The notes under the pieces were generated by a model that saw only the letters and a program-made list of their open reading frames with translations, made no database searches and had not been told where the DNA came from. The position numbers and the translations under genes are program-made. From Chloroflexota bacterium (lineage in GTDB: Bacteria > Chloroflexota > Anaerolineae > Anaerolineales > Villigracilaceae): DNA of 64,000 nucleotides. The DNA is taken from assembly GCA_016234495.1 (NCBI GenBank), contig JACRBI010000030.1, positions 62,001 through 126,000 on the forward strand, written 5' to 3'. This document shows, in pieces, positions 53,761 to 62,530 of the stretch (the stretch's first letter is position 1; each line of letters starts with the position of its first letter).

Positions 53761-54735
53761 ATGCTGACCTACGCCGTAAGACGTATCCTTCAAACCATAC
53801 CCATTCTCTTCATCATCAGCGTCCTGCTGTTCTTTCTTGTGCGCTCCGCGCCGGGCGGCCCGTTGACTTCTGCGCGGCGCAATCCAAATGTCACGAAGGA
53901 ACAGATCGAAGCCATTGAAGAAAAACTCGGGCTCAACGACCCGCTGCCTGTGCAGTATGGCCGCTGGATCGGCGATATGTTCAAAGGGGATCTGGGCGAA
54001 TCGATCAAATTCCATCGCCCCGTCAACGATATGATCGCAGAGAGAATCCCCAACACGCTGACTCTTGTGGGAGCATCGTTTTTATTAACGCTGATCGTCG
54101 CAATTCCCATTGGCATGTTTTCGGCGCGAAAGCCATACTCGCTGTTCGACTACGTCATGACCACGATCACGTTCATCGGCCAGTCCATTCCTGTCTATTG
54201 GCTTGGATTGGGTCTGATCGTTATCTTCTATGTCACGCTAAAAAATCCATTTACGGGCATTCCCTTCTTCCCCGTTGGCGGAATGAACACGCGCGGCAAG
54301 GAAGGCGAACTGCTCGATACGCTCTGGCATTTGGTTCTGCCTGTCACTGCCTTAAGCCTTGGTTGGATCGCATGGTACTCACGTTTCCTGCGCTCCAGCA
54401 TGATGGATGTTTTGCACGAAGATTACGTCCGCACGGCGAAGGCCAAAGGCGCAAGTTTCAATGTCGTATATTACAAACACGCGCTGCAAAACGCGATCCT
54501 GCCCCTGGTGACTCTCATTGCGCTTGACCTGCCGAGCTTGTTTGCGGGCGCACTTTTTGTGGAAACGATCTTTTCATGGCCGGGCATGGGGCGTCTCTTT
54601 TGGGATGCCGCCAAGGGACGCGACTATCCCATTCTGCTCGGTGTGGTAATGATCACTGCCGTGCTCATCATTTTTTGCAACATCCTCGCCGACCTTGCTT
54701 ATGGCTGGCTCGACCCGCGGGTGAAGTATGAATGA
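53761..54735 (+). CDS. Peptide/nickel-type ABC transporter permease, DppB-like
   Basis: A 324-residue membrane protein with six helices of the OppB/DppB type. It opens MLTYAVRRILQTIPILFIISVLLFFLVRSAPGGPL, has LGLNDPLPVQYGRWIGDMFKGDLG, and carries the coupling loop DYVRTAKAKGASFNVVYYKHALQNAILPLVTL (EAA motif). The end LADLAYGWLDPRVKY is typical. It is the first of two permeases, with 8-base overlap to the next and a substrate-binding protein downstream. No ATPase genes follow, so the motor must be encoded elsewhere. Confidence 0.96.
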   Translation: MLTYAVRRILQTIPILFIISVLLFFLVRSAPGGPLTSARRNPNVTKEQIEAIEEKLGLNDPLPVQYGRWIGDMFKGDLGESIKFHRPVNDMIAERIPNTLTLVGASFLLTLIVAIPIGMFSARKPYSLFDYVMTTITFIGQSIPVYWLGLGLIVIFYVTLKNPFTGIPFFPVGGMNTRGKEGELLDTLWHLVLPVTALSLGWIAWYSRFLRSSMMDVLHEDYVRTAKAKGASFNVVYYKHALQNAILPLVTLIALDLPSLFAGALFVETIFSWPGMGRLFWDAAKGRDYPILLGVVMITAVLIIFCNILADLAYGWLDPRVKYE

Positions 54736-55618
54736 GCCCATCATTCAGGAACAAAGCATGGCGCGCGTCATCCTGCGGCGTTTCTTCAAACACAAACTTG
54801 CGGGCATCGCCATCGCAGTCCTTGCCCTGCTGGTACTCGCCTCCGCATTTGCGTTTACAACCCCGTACAGTCCCACCGACCAGGAACCGACAAACAGTTT
54901 TCAGAAAACAAGCATGGATCATTGGTTTGGGACGGATGAATTAGGACGCGATGTATTCACGCGAATTTTGTACGGCGGTCGGGTCTCACTGACAGTTGGT
55001 CTGTTTTCTACTTTCCTTTCCATCGCTTTGGGTGTTCTGGTCGGCGCATTGAGCGGATACTTTGGCGGCTGGGTCGACTCGGTTCTGATGCGCATCACCG
55101 ACGCCTTCCTGACCTTCCCCACCATTTTTGTGCTGATCATCCTCGGAGCGTTTTTGCGCGAACAGCAGGTGCCGTGGTTGAAGAACAGCGTGCTGATCGT
55201 GATCATCATCATCGCCGCGCTCTCGTGGATGTGGCCGGCCCGTCTCGTGCGCGGACTCTTCCTCGTGCTGCGCGAGCGCGAATTCGTCACAGCTTCGCGC
55301 GCGCTTGGCGGAAATAGTTCGCGCATCATCATTCAACACATCCTGCCGAATTGCATCGGTCCCATTTTGGTCAGCGGCACATTGCAAATGGCTTCAGCCA
55401 TCATCACCGAATCTGGATTAAGTTATTTGGGCTTCGGTGTCCAGCCTCCCACCCCAACCTGGGGCAGCATTTTAGCCACCGCGCAGAATCAAGTCTTCCG
55501 CGCCCCGTGGATCGCGTTCTACCCCGGGTTGATGATCTTCATCACCGTCATGGCAATCAACTACATCGGCGATGGTCTGCGCGATGCGTTTGATCCGTAT
55601 GTGGTCCACACAGAGTAG
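54728..55618 (+). CDS. Peptide/nickel-type ABC transporter permease, DppC-like
   Basis: A 296-residue permease of the OppC/DppC type. The DNA shows MDHWFGTDELGRDVFTRILYGGRVSLTVGLFS, then SGYFGGWVDSVLMRITDAFLTFPTIFVLIILGAF. The EAA loop is EFVTASRALGGNSSRIIIQHILPNCIGPILV and the end is GDGLRDAFDPYV. It overlaps the DppB-like gene by 8 bases and pairs with it as a heterodimeric pore. The next gene, a binding protein, begins 44 bases later across a short hairpin. Confidence 0.95.
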   Translation: MNEPIIQEQSMARVILRRFFKHKLAGIAIAVLALLVLASAFAFTTPYSPTDQEPTNSFQKTSMDHWFGTDELGRDVFTRILYGGRVSLTVGLFSTFLSIALGVLVGALSGYFGGWVDSVLMRITDAFLTFPTIFVLIILGAFLREQQVPWLKNSVLIVIIIIAALSWMWPARLVRGLFLVLREREFVTASRALGGNSSRIIIQHILPNCIGPILVSGTLQMASAIITESGLSYLGFGVQPPTPTWGSILATAQNQVFRAPWIAFYPGLMIFITVMAINYIGDGLRDAFDPYVVHTE

Positions 55619-55640
55619 GACGAAATTCATTTCGTCCTAC
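55615..55640. repeat. Perfect hairpin between permease and binding-protein genes
   Basis: GTAGGACGAAAT (55615-55626) and ATTTCGTCCTAC (55629-55640) are exact inverted repeats around two bases, covering the DppC-like stop codon. It has no T-run, so it is more likely a repeat or a message-stability hairpin than a terminator. Confidence 0.75.
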
Positions 55641-55661
55641 AAAATCAACAAAGGAGAAGAA

Positions 55662-57362
55662 ATGAAACTAAAATTTTTGACCCTGTTCGTGATCCTCGGC
55701 CTCATGCTCAGCGCATGTGGCAGTGGAGGAAATGCGCCAGCAACAGAACCAGTTTCGGGCGCGGGGGGAACCGTCACCTTAATCATCCCTGAAGAGCCGA
55801 CCACCCTCAATTACTTTATGGCTGACGCGGCCATTGTCCGTCAGGCTGCTGAAGCAACGATGATGACTGGTTTGGCGACCATCAATGAAAATGGCGATTA
55901 CGTCGCAACGCTCGCGCAGGAATTGCCCACACTTGATAACGGCGGCCTCTCGGCTGATTATCTGACTGTAACCTGGAAATTGCGCGAAGGACTGAAATGG
56001 TCTGACGGCGAAGCGATCACGTCAGACGATATCAAGTTTACGGTTGAAGTGCTTTCAAATCCCGATGCTGGCGCGCTAGTCGGCACAAGCGGGTTTGATC
56101 TGATTGCATCCGTCGAAACACCCGATGATCTAACCGCCGTATTGAGTTACTCCGAACCGTACCCCGGGTATCTCGATCAATTTGCGTATGGCTTGTTCCC
56201 GCGCCATGCCACCGGCGAACCAGCCGACATGGCAAACTGGGAGTGGAATCGCAACCCTGTTGGAGCGGGTCCGTTTGTGTTGAGTAATTGGGCGTCAGGC
56301 GAGAGCCTCACCATGACCCGCAACCCGAATTATTATGAAGCAGGCAAGCCGTATTTGGATTCGCTCGTCTTTGTGATCGTGCCTGAACCTGCCGCGCAAA
56401 CCGCGATGATGTTGAACGGCGAGGCTCAATTCCAATTATGGCCCGGCGAATTCAAAGCCGATTACGATGAACTGCTCAAAGGCAAAGCCTCGCAGCACCT
56501 CATCCCCGGTATTTGGAACATGGCCATTGACTTTAATTTGAGCGCGCCTTTCGATGGCGATGCAACCGCCGCAGCGCCGCACCCCATTCTCGGTGACATC
56601 CGCGTGCGTCAGGCGATTGCCAGCGCAATTAATTATCAATCTCTGCAGCAGGATGTTTTGAAAGGCAGTGTCAGCGATTCCACCAATCCGTTCGCGTATG
56701 GCTGGTATCAATGCGACCTGCCGCGCGCATTTGGATTTGACGCCGCGAAAGCGAATCAACTACTGGATGAGGCTGGCTGGGTGATGGGCGATGACGGCAT
56801 CCGCGTGGCGAAGGATGCGTTGTACGCGGAAGATGGAACGCGCCTCTCTCTTGAACTGCAAGGGTATACGGCTTTCGATCCGCTGCAACTCACCGAAGAA
56901 TTCATCGTCGAGAACCTGAAGGCTGTCGGCATCGAAGCGCGGATTCAAAACTACGACTTCTCGATCATCTTCGGCACCTTTGAAGATAACTCGCCGCGCG
57001 CCGTCGGTGACTATGATATGTTGATCTTTGACCGCGGCTTCACCACCGAGCCGCAGGGTTACAACTTCGACGCCTATCATTCATCGCGCATTCCCACTGC
57101 CGAGAATCCCACGGGCGGAAATTACTTCCGCTGGGTGAATGACGATGTGGATATTGCGCTTGAAGTTGCGGGCAGCAGTTTTGACCTGCAAACACGAAAG
57201 GATGCCTACTGCAGGATTGGTCAGGCCGTCATTGACGATCTGCCGCAGGTCTATCTGTATCTCTTCCAGGATAACTACGGCGTGGCTGATAACCTCGAAG
57301 GATACATCCTCAGCACATGGGGCTCCATGAGTTGGGGCGCGCAGAATTGGAAATATAAATAA
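55662..57362 (+). CDS. ABC transporter substrate-binding lipoprotein, family 5
   Basis: A 566-residue lipoprotein (signal MKLKFLTLFVILGLMLSAC, lipobox LSAC). ATG 55662 follows AAAGGAG; an open frame from 55572 would run inside the permease gene. It has the SBP_bac_5 layout: PEEPTTLNYFMADAAIVRQAAEATMMTGLATINENGDYVATLAQELP, WKLREGLKWSDGEAITSDDIKFTVEVL, GTGPF-type NPVGAGPFVLSNW, and DIRVRQAIASAINYQSL. It captures the ligand for the two permeases. A peptide or similar ligand is likely, but the pocket cannot be read from sequence. Confidence 0.95.
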   Translation: MKLKFLTLFVILGLMLSACGSGGNAPATEPVSGAGGTVTLIIPEEPTTLNYFMADAAIVRQAAEATMMTGLATINENGDYVATLAQELPTLDNGGLSADYLTVTWKLREGLKWSDGEAITSDDIKFTVEVLSNPDAGALVGTSGFDLIASVETPDDLTAVLSYSEPYPGYLDQFAYGLFPRHATGEPADMANWEWNRNPVGAGPFVLSNWASGESLTMTRNPNYYEAGKPYLDSLVFVIVPEPAAQTAMMLNGEAQFQLWPGEFKADYDELLKGKASQHLIPGIWNMAIDFNLSAPFDGDATAAAPHPILGDIRVRQAIASAINYQSLQQDVLKGSVSDSTNPFAYGWYQCDLPRAFGFDAAKANQLLDEAGWVMGDDGIRVAKDALYAEDGTRLSLELQGYTAFDPLQLTEEFIVENLKAVGIEARIQNYDFSIIFGTFEDNSPRAVGDYDMLIFDRGFTTEPQGYNFDAYHSSRIPTAENPTGGNYFRWVNDDVDIALEVAGSSFDLQTRKDAYCRIGQAVIDDLPQVYLYLFQDNYGVADNLEGYILSTWGSMSWGAQNWKYK

Positions 57363-57407
57363 TGGTGTAATGCGACACGCTTTGCGATGTCGCGCAGGAA
57401 TAAAAAA

Positions 57408-57446
57408 GGTGACAGTCACTCTGATGAGTGACTGTCACCTTTTTTT
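57408..57446. terminator. Bidirectional AGTGACAGTCACC terminator
   Basis: GGTGACAGTCACT (57408-57420) and AGTGACTGTCACC (57427-57439) form a 13-bp stem with A-run before and TTTTTTT after. It separates the binding protein gene (+) from the VWA gene (-). A weaker GCGACA/TGTCGC hairpin precedes it at 57372-57393. Confidence 0.85.
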
Positions 57447-57457
57447 GCATCACATCA

Positions 57458-59059
57458 CTACCTCAACCGCCGCGCATCTCGCACCAAATCTACGAACTCA
57501 TCCATATAGTCATCACGATACAGGTATTCGCGAATGCGGCGGGCTTCATCGTATACATGATCGAGAGAGCTTCCCTCCGCCCAATAGCTGCCTTTCAGGA
57601 TTTCGGCATATTCCGCGACAACCACGGCGCGTTGGAAATAAGGATTGGTCTCTTCAAAATCAAAAGCCATCTGACCCGCGTCAAAATCCTGTGAAATCTC
57701 AACGATCTGGTGAGTGTCGGGATCTTCCCAGCGCATGTAGACTATGGCAATTTTTCCGTTGTGGGCATTGGGGTGGAGTTTGACCTCATACAGCGCAGTG
57801 ACTGAATGCCCCGCGCCGATCTCGCCCGCATCGACAGAATTATCGCGGAACTCATCATCTGCCACGGCGCGGTTTTCGTAGCCGATGAGTCGATAGCGCA
57901 AAACGGTTTCGGGGTTGAACTCCACCTGAACTTTTGCATCCAGGGCAATGGTCTGCAAAGTGCCTGTGATCTCATCAATGAAAAGTCTGCGGGCTTCATC
58001 GCGGTCATCCACGTAGGCATAGAAACCATTGCCATTGTCGGCAAGCTGCTCCATGAGTGTGTCGTTGTAATTGTCCATGCCAAAGCCGATGGTGGTGAGT
58101 GTGACTCCGCGCTCGACGTGGCGGTGGATCTCTTCGAGGATCGCATCCGCTTCGGTCTGGCCGACGTTTGCCACGCCATCCGAGCAGAGGATTACCCGAT
58201 TGATTCCATCGCGGTTGAAGGCTTCCATTGCCATGCCATAGCCGAGTCGGATTCCAGCTTCGGCATTCGTGGAACCTTCGGGATGCAGGCTGTAGATCGC
58301 GGAGAGGATTCTGTCAGAATCAGAACCAGCTGTCGGCTCGAGAACGACACGCGCGTCTGATCCATAAACGACAATGCTGACTGTGTCATTCCGATGTAAT
58401 TGCTCCACCAGCATTTCAAGCGACTGTTTTACGAGGCCGAGGCGATTATCCATATCCATCGAGCCGGAGACGTCGATCACGAAAGTCAGCGCGGCATCCT
58501 TGCGGTCTTCTTCGTCCACTTCAAAACCTTGAATTCCAACGCGCAGCATGTCGTAGCGCTCGGTTTCGGTAAAAGGAGACGGGCCGCCGTCAATGTAAAT
58601 TCCAAAAGCCTGATGCGCGGGCGGCGAGTCGTAGCCCTGGTCGAAATAGTTGATGTACTCCTCCACGCGGACAGAATCTTCGGGCGGGAGGTTCCCGTCA
58701 TTTATATAATTTCGCATGACGGTGTAGGAACCCGTATCCACATCCAGCGCAAAAGTGGACAGGTTGTCGTCTTCGGTGTCTATGGATGGATTGACTCCGT
58801 AGTCTTCGAAGAACATATCGTACGGTTCATTGCTTGATGGGGATTTTCCGCTTGACTGAGGCGCAGCGAAGAACGATTGCGTGGGAAAGGCTTGCGGTTG
58901 GGCTGGGGCTTCCGCTGCTGGTGCCTCGGTTGCAACGGGCGCATATGAATAATCAGTCACGAGCGGAGCTTTTGTTGCCGCAGCGCCACCGCCGCAAGCG
59001 GAGGTGAAGAGCAACAGAAGTAGAACACTAAAACCAATGGTTTTGCGTAAGGTTATCAT
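57458..59059 (-). CDS. VWA-domain lipoprotein, YfbK-like
   Basis: A 533-residue lipoprotein (lipobox TSAC, Cys22). ATG 59059 follows AGGAGAAG. A Pro/Ala linker (~40-80) leads to a YfbK-like N-domain (VNPSIDTEDDNLSTFALDVDTGSYTVMRNYINDGNLPPEDSVRVEEYINYF). The VWA domain at ~165-365 has an intact metal site DVSGS (Asp196, Ser198, Ser200), Thr in GSTNAEAG and Asp in VILCSDGVAN. The DUF3520-like C-terminus holds ELDPEKVSRYRLIGYENR-type wording (here FNPETVLRYRLIGYENRAV). It is a cell-surface adhesion or assembly protein. Its partner is unknown. Confidence 0.93.
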   Translation of the reverse strand: MITLRKTIGFSVLLLLLFTSACGGGAAATKAPLVTDYSYAPVATEAPAAEAPAQPQAFPTQSFFAAPQSSGKSPSSNEPYDMFFEDYGVNPSIDTEDDNLSTFALDVDTGSYTVMRNYINDGNLPPEDSVRVEEYINYFDQGYDSPPAHQAFGIYIDGGPSPFTETERYDMLRVGIQGFEVDEEDRKDAALTFVIDVSGSMDMDNRLGLVKQSLEMLVEQLHRNDTVSIVVYGSDARVVLEPTAGSDSDRILSAIYSLHPEGSTNAEAGIRLGYGMAMEAFNRDGINRVILCSDGVANVGQTEADAILEEIHRHVERGVTLTTIGFGMDNYNDTLMEQLADNGNGFYAYVDDRDEARRLFIDEITGTLQTIALDAKVQVEFNPETVLRYRLIGYENRAVADDEFRDNSVDAGEIGAGHSVTALYEVKLHPNAHNGKIAIVYMRWEDPDTHQIVEISQDFDAGQMAFDFEETNPYFQRAVVVAEYAEILKGSYWAEGSSLDHVYDEARRIREYLYRDDYMDEFVDLVRDARRLR

Positions 59060-59266
59060 TTTGCTTCTCCTGTGAAAATATTTTTTTGAATGGGACAGGT
59101 AAAGAAGGCCAGCAGGCGGCGTTCCGCTGAACTTCAAAGGATTACATCAAGTCATAGGCCCTCCAATCTGTTGATCATTCTTTTGCTGGATGGACGGTTG
59201 GTTTGCGGGGAAAGTTCCCGCATCAAAATAAGCGGAGCGCAATGTACGCAATTCCCCTGTGGCTGG

Positions 59267-59272
59267 TAAAAT
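59267..59272 (+). promoter_or_regulatory. -10 box close to the first LysM/M23 gene
   Basis: TAAAAT at 59267-59272 lies seven bases before ATG 59280. There is no Shine-Dalgarno, so a leaderless start is likely. Confidence 0.45.
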
Positions 59273-59279
59273 CGCATCC

Positions 59280-60872
59280 ATGCCATTACAAAATAACACG
59301 TCAAGATTTTCACGCATACGAAAATTTTTTACCTTTGTACTTTTTACTCTCCTCATTACCTCCTGTTCAACGCCGACATCCCAGCCTGTGTTCTTGCCAA
59401 CCTACGATCCCTTTTTACCAATCTCGGGGGGTGTCTCTGAAAATCCATCTACTCCAGACCCAAACGCCACGCGTCCGCCGTCTCCAACGCGCGTGCCATT
59501 GACCGTGTCGCCGCCAGCCAGCATTTCAGCGGATCAGTCTTTCAGCACGCCCACGCCTGATGCGATCCATGCCCTGCCCACTCTGCGCCCGAATGCAGAG
59601 CCGTATATTGTCCAGCCCGGGGATACGCTTGGCCTCATCGCACAGGGATACGGAATCAGCGTGGCGGCGTTGATGGAAGCTAATAACATCACTGATCCAA
59701 ACCTGCTGGAGGTCGGCACGCTGTTATCCGTCCCTGCGCCGAACCCGGCAGATACAGGGCCAGCTTTCAAGGTCATCCCTGATTCGGAATTGGTCTATGG
59801 TCCAGCCAGCGTGTATTTCGACATCCAGGATTTCATCCAAAGTCAAAATGGATACCTTGCCGGTTATTCACAGGATGTGAATGGCACGATCATGTCTGGT
59901 GATGAAATCGTTTTTTTTGTGGCGAGCAATTATTCGGTCAATCCGCGTTTGCTTCTGGCATTGTTGGAATATCAAAGCGGCTGGGTCACCCACCCCGCGC
60001 CGGTTGACACGTCCTATCCGATGGGATTGCAGGACGAATACCACAACGGCTTATATCGCCAATTGACCTGGGCGGCGGATAATTTAAATCGCGGATACTA
60101 TCTGTGGAGAGCAAACGCCATTTCCACATGGGTGTTGAGTGATGGCACAGTCATCCCCATTGACCCGACCATCAACGCCGGCACAGCCGCAGTACAAAAT
60201 TTCTTCGCCCAGATCGATGATCGCCCAGCGTGGGAAAAAGATGTGGATGGTACCGGCCTGCTGCTCACTTATTTTGTTTTCTTTGGCAATCCATTCAACT
60301 ACGCAATTGAGCCGCTTGTTGCGCCATCCATCACCCAGCCGGCAATGACCCTTCCTTTTGAAACCGGCGAAATCTGGTACTTCACGGGCGGCCCGCATGG
60401 CGGCTGGGACTCAGGCTCGGCGTGGGCCGCGCTCGATTTCGCTCCGCCCGGCGAATTGGGCTGCGCCGTGTCACCAGCCTGGGTTGCGGCAAGCGCAAGC
60501 GGTTTCGTGGTGCGCGCATCCGATGGCGCGGTAATTCTTGACCTTGATAACGACGGCTACGAACAAACAGGCTGGAATATTTTATTCATGCACATTGCCG
60601 CAGAAGATCGCGTGCAAGCTGGCGAATATCTATTTGCGGGCGAGCGCATCGGCCACCCATCCTGCGAAGGCGGATATTCAAACGCCACACATGTTCACGT
60701 TGCGCGCAAATTCAACGGCGAGTGGATCGCCGCCGACGGCTCGCTGCCATTCAACCTTGAAGGCTGGGTGTCGAGCGGCACAGGCCGCGAATACGACGGG
60801 TTTATCACAAAAGGCTCCAAGTCCATTGAAGCGCTGGACAGGGCAGATGAACTCAATCTGATCTCGCGTTGA
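59280..60872 (+). CDS. LysM/M23 lipoprotein 1, putative cell-wall hydrolase
   Basis: A 530-residue lipoprotein (lipobox ITSC). ATG 59280 is chosen over 59259 because of the -10 box just before it. The order is a Pro/Thr stalk, a LysM at ~108-155 (YIVQPGDTLGLIAQGYGISVAALMEANNI), a middle region at ~175-320 with VNPRLLLALLEYQSGW and INAGTAAVQNFFAQ, and an M23-like peptidase at ~360-505. The M23 motifs are TGGPHGGWDSG, ALDFAPPGELGC and THVHVARKF (HxH). The middle looks like a lytic-transglycosylase-like fold, but the usual catalytic Glu is Gln. It is the first of three tandem paralogues. Confidence 0.88.
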   Translation: MPLQNNTSRFSRIRKFFTFVLFTLLITSCSTPTSQPVFLPTYDPFLPISGGVSENPSTPDPNATRPPSPTRVPLTVSPPASISADQSFSTPTPDAIHALPTLRPNAEPYIVQPGDTLGLIAQGYGISVAALMEANNITDPNLLEVGTLLSVPAPNPADTGPAFKVIPDSELVYGPASVYFDIQDFIQSQNGYLAGYSQDVNGTIMSGDEIVFFVASNYSVNPRLLLALLEYQSGWVTHPAPVDTSYPMGLQDEYHNGLYRQLTWAADNLNRGYYLWRANAISTWVLSDGTVIPIDPTINAGTAAVQNFFAQIDDRPAWEKDVDGTGLLLTYFVFFGNPFNYAIEPLVAPSITQPAMTLPFETGEIWYFTGGPHGGWDSGSAWAALDFAPPGELGCAVSPAWVAASASGFVVRASDGAVILDLDNDGYEQTGWNILFMHIAAEDRVQAGEYLFAGERIGHPSCEGGYSNATHVHVARKFNGEWIAADGSLPFNLEGWVSSGTGREYDGFITKGSKSIEALDRADELNLISR

Positions 60873-60897
60873 TTCATCCAGACTTAATATTGGCAGA

Positions 60898-60903
60898 TAT
60901 AAT
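60898..60903 (+). promoter_or_regulatory. -10 box close to the second LysM/M23 gene
   Basis: TATAAT at 60898-60903 lies seven bases before ATG 60911, with no Shine-Dalgarno. The longer frame from 60869 would start upstream of this promoter. Confidence 0.5.
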
Positions 60904-60910
60904 TCACACC

Positions 60911-62530
60911 ATGCATCGTGTAATTTTAATTTTCGTTCTCCTTTCCTTGACATTATCAGCCTGCGGAGCGACTCCATCCATTTGGGGAGTTCTGCCAACC
61001 CCCACAGCCGATTCTCCGATTCAAGAGCCGCTTCTTCCCGACCCGATACCTGCTCAATTTGACCCGCTCATTTCCCCCACTTCGACAGTTCCGCCGAACA
61101 TCGTCATCAAGACACCCGTGGTCATCACTTCAACGTCAGCGCCGAACGACTCAACTCCGACCGCGACCCGGACTGCAGCATTGGACGCCGCTCCGTATCT
61201 CTACTATGCCCAAAGCGGAGACATGCTCTCAGCAGTGGCAAGCCGCTTCGGGGTGGACGAGAACGAGATCACGTCCAATGCAGACCTGACCAAGACCACG
61301 TTGATCGATCCCGGCACGCTGCTCGTGATTCCAAATCACATCACCGAACCGACCACGCCGAACATTCAGATTCTGCCGGATGCCGAGATTATTTTTTCGA
61401 TCACCGCTAAAGATTTTAATGTGACGGAATACGTGCAAAAAGCCAATGGTCACCTGAGCACGTTCAAGGATTATCTTGGTTCAACCGGCGCGATCGATGG
61501 TGATAAAGCCATCGAACGACTTGCCGTTGAAAATTCCATTAATCCGCGCCTGCTGCTTGGCTTGCTGGAATATGAAAGCCGCTGGGTACGAGGCGAGCCT
61601 GTGGATGTTTTCCATGTTGAGTACCCGATGGGATTTAACGACTTCCGCTACAAAGGCATGTTCGTGCAAATGGTGTGGGCTGTAAATAACATGTCGATCG
61701 CTTATTATGGCTGGCGCGCAGGCACGATCACCCATCTGCAATTTTCAGACGGAAGCACCCTGCGCATCGACCCGCGCCTGAATGCCGGCACGGTCGCCAT
61801 TCAATATTTATTCTCACTGACTCACAGCCAGTCTCAATGGTCACAGATCATCAACCCGGATTCGGGCTTCCCCGCCATGTACGAGGAAATGTTTGATGAC
61901 CCCTGGTCGCGCGCCGAACCTGCCAACCCCATTTTCCCGTCAGCTTTGAATCAGCCCACGCTTGTACTGCCTTTTGAGCCAAACACCAAATGGAGCCTGA
62001 CCGGCGGTCCGCACAACGGCTGGGGGCAACTCAGCGAGCAGGTTTATGGCGGCTTCCACAGCGTGTATGCTGCCATTGACTTCGCTCCTGCTGCGGCGCG
62101 GACTGGATGCGATATTTCTGCCGCCTGGGTTACGGCATCCGCGCCCGGGCTTGTCGTCCGCTCTGAAAATGGCGCGGTCATGGTTGACCTGGACGGTGAC
62201 GGCTACGAACAAACCGGCTGGAATCTGCTTTACATGCACATGAGTTCGCAGGAACGTGTAAAGGTCGGCACGTGGCTGGAGACGAATGATCGCATCGGTC
62301 ACCCCTCCTGCGAAGGCGGCGTCTCGACCGGCACCCATCTGCATTTCGCAAGAAAATATAACGGTGAGTGGGTCACCGCCGATGGGCCGATTCCATTCAT
62401 CCTGAACGGCTGGCGCGTCGTCGCCGGCGACAAAGCCTATGAAGGCAAACTCGTGCGCGGCGACGAAGTTGTCATTGCCGATCCGAACGGTCAAAAGAAG
62501 TCAAATATCATTCGCAATAAAGATGAATAA
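60911..62530 (+). CDS. LysM/M23 lipoprotein 2, putative cell-wall hydrolase
   Basis: A 539-residue paralogue (lipobox LSAC). The layout is a Pro/Ser stalk, LysM at ~96-140 (YYAQSGDMLSAVASRFGVDENEITSNADL), a middle region with INPRLLLGLLEYESRWV and LNAGTVAIQYLFS, and an M23-like domain at ~350-510 (TGGPHNGWGQLSEQ, AIDFAPAAARTGCD, THLHFARKYNGEW). Here the middle motif keeps Glu where the flanking paralogues have Gln, so this copy may be the active one. The C-terminus VRGDEVVIADPNGQ differs from copy 1. The third copy starts inside its last codons, overlapping by 8 bases. Confidence 0.88.
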   Translation: MHRVILIFVLLSLTLSACGATPSIWGVLPTPTADSPIQEPLLPDPIPAQFDPLISPTSTVPPNIVIKTPVVITSTSAPNDSTPTATRTAALDAAPYLYYAQSGDMLSAVASRFGVDENEITSNADLTKTTLIDPGTLLVIPNHITEPTTPNIQILPDAEIIFSITAKDFNVTEYVQKANGHLSTFKDYLGSTGAIDGDKAIERLAVENSINPRLLLGLLEYESRWVRGEPVDVFHVEYPMGFNDFRYKGMFVQMVWAVNNMSIAYYGWRAGTITHLQFSDGSTLRIDPRLNAGTVAIQYLFSLTHSQSQWSQIINPDSGFPAMYEEMFDDPWSRAEPANPIFPSALNQPTLVLPFEPNTKWSLTGGPHNGWGQLSEQVYGGFHSVYAAIDFAPAAARTGCDISAAWVTASAPGLVVRSENGAVMVDLDGDGYEQTGWNLLYMHMSSQERVKVGTWLETNDRIGHPSCEGGVSTGTHLHFARKYNGEWVTADGPIPFILNGWRVVAGDKAYEGKLVRGDEVVIADPNGQKKSNIIRNKDE

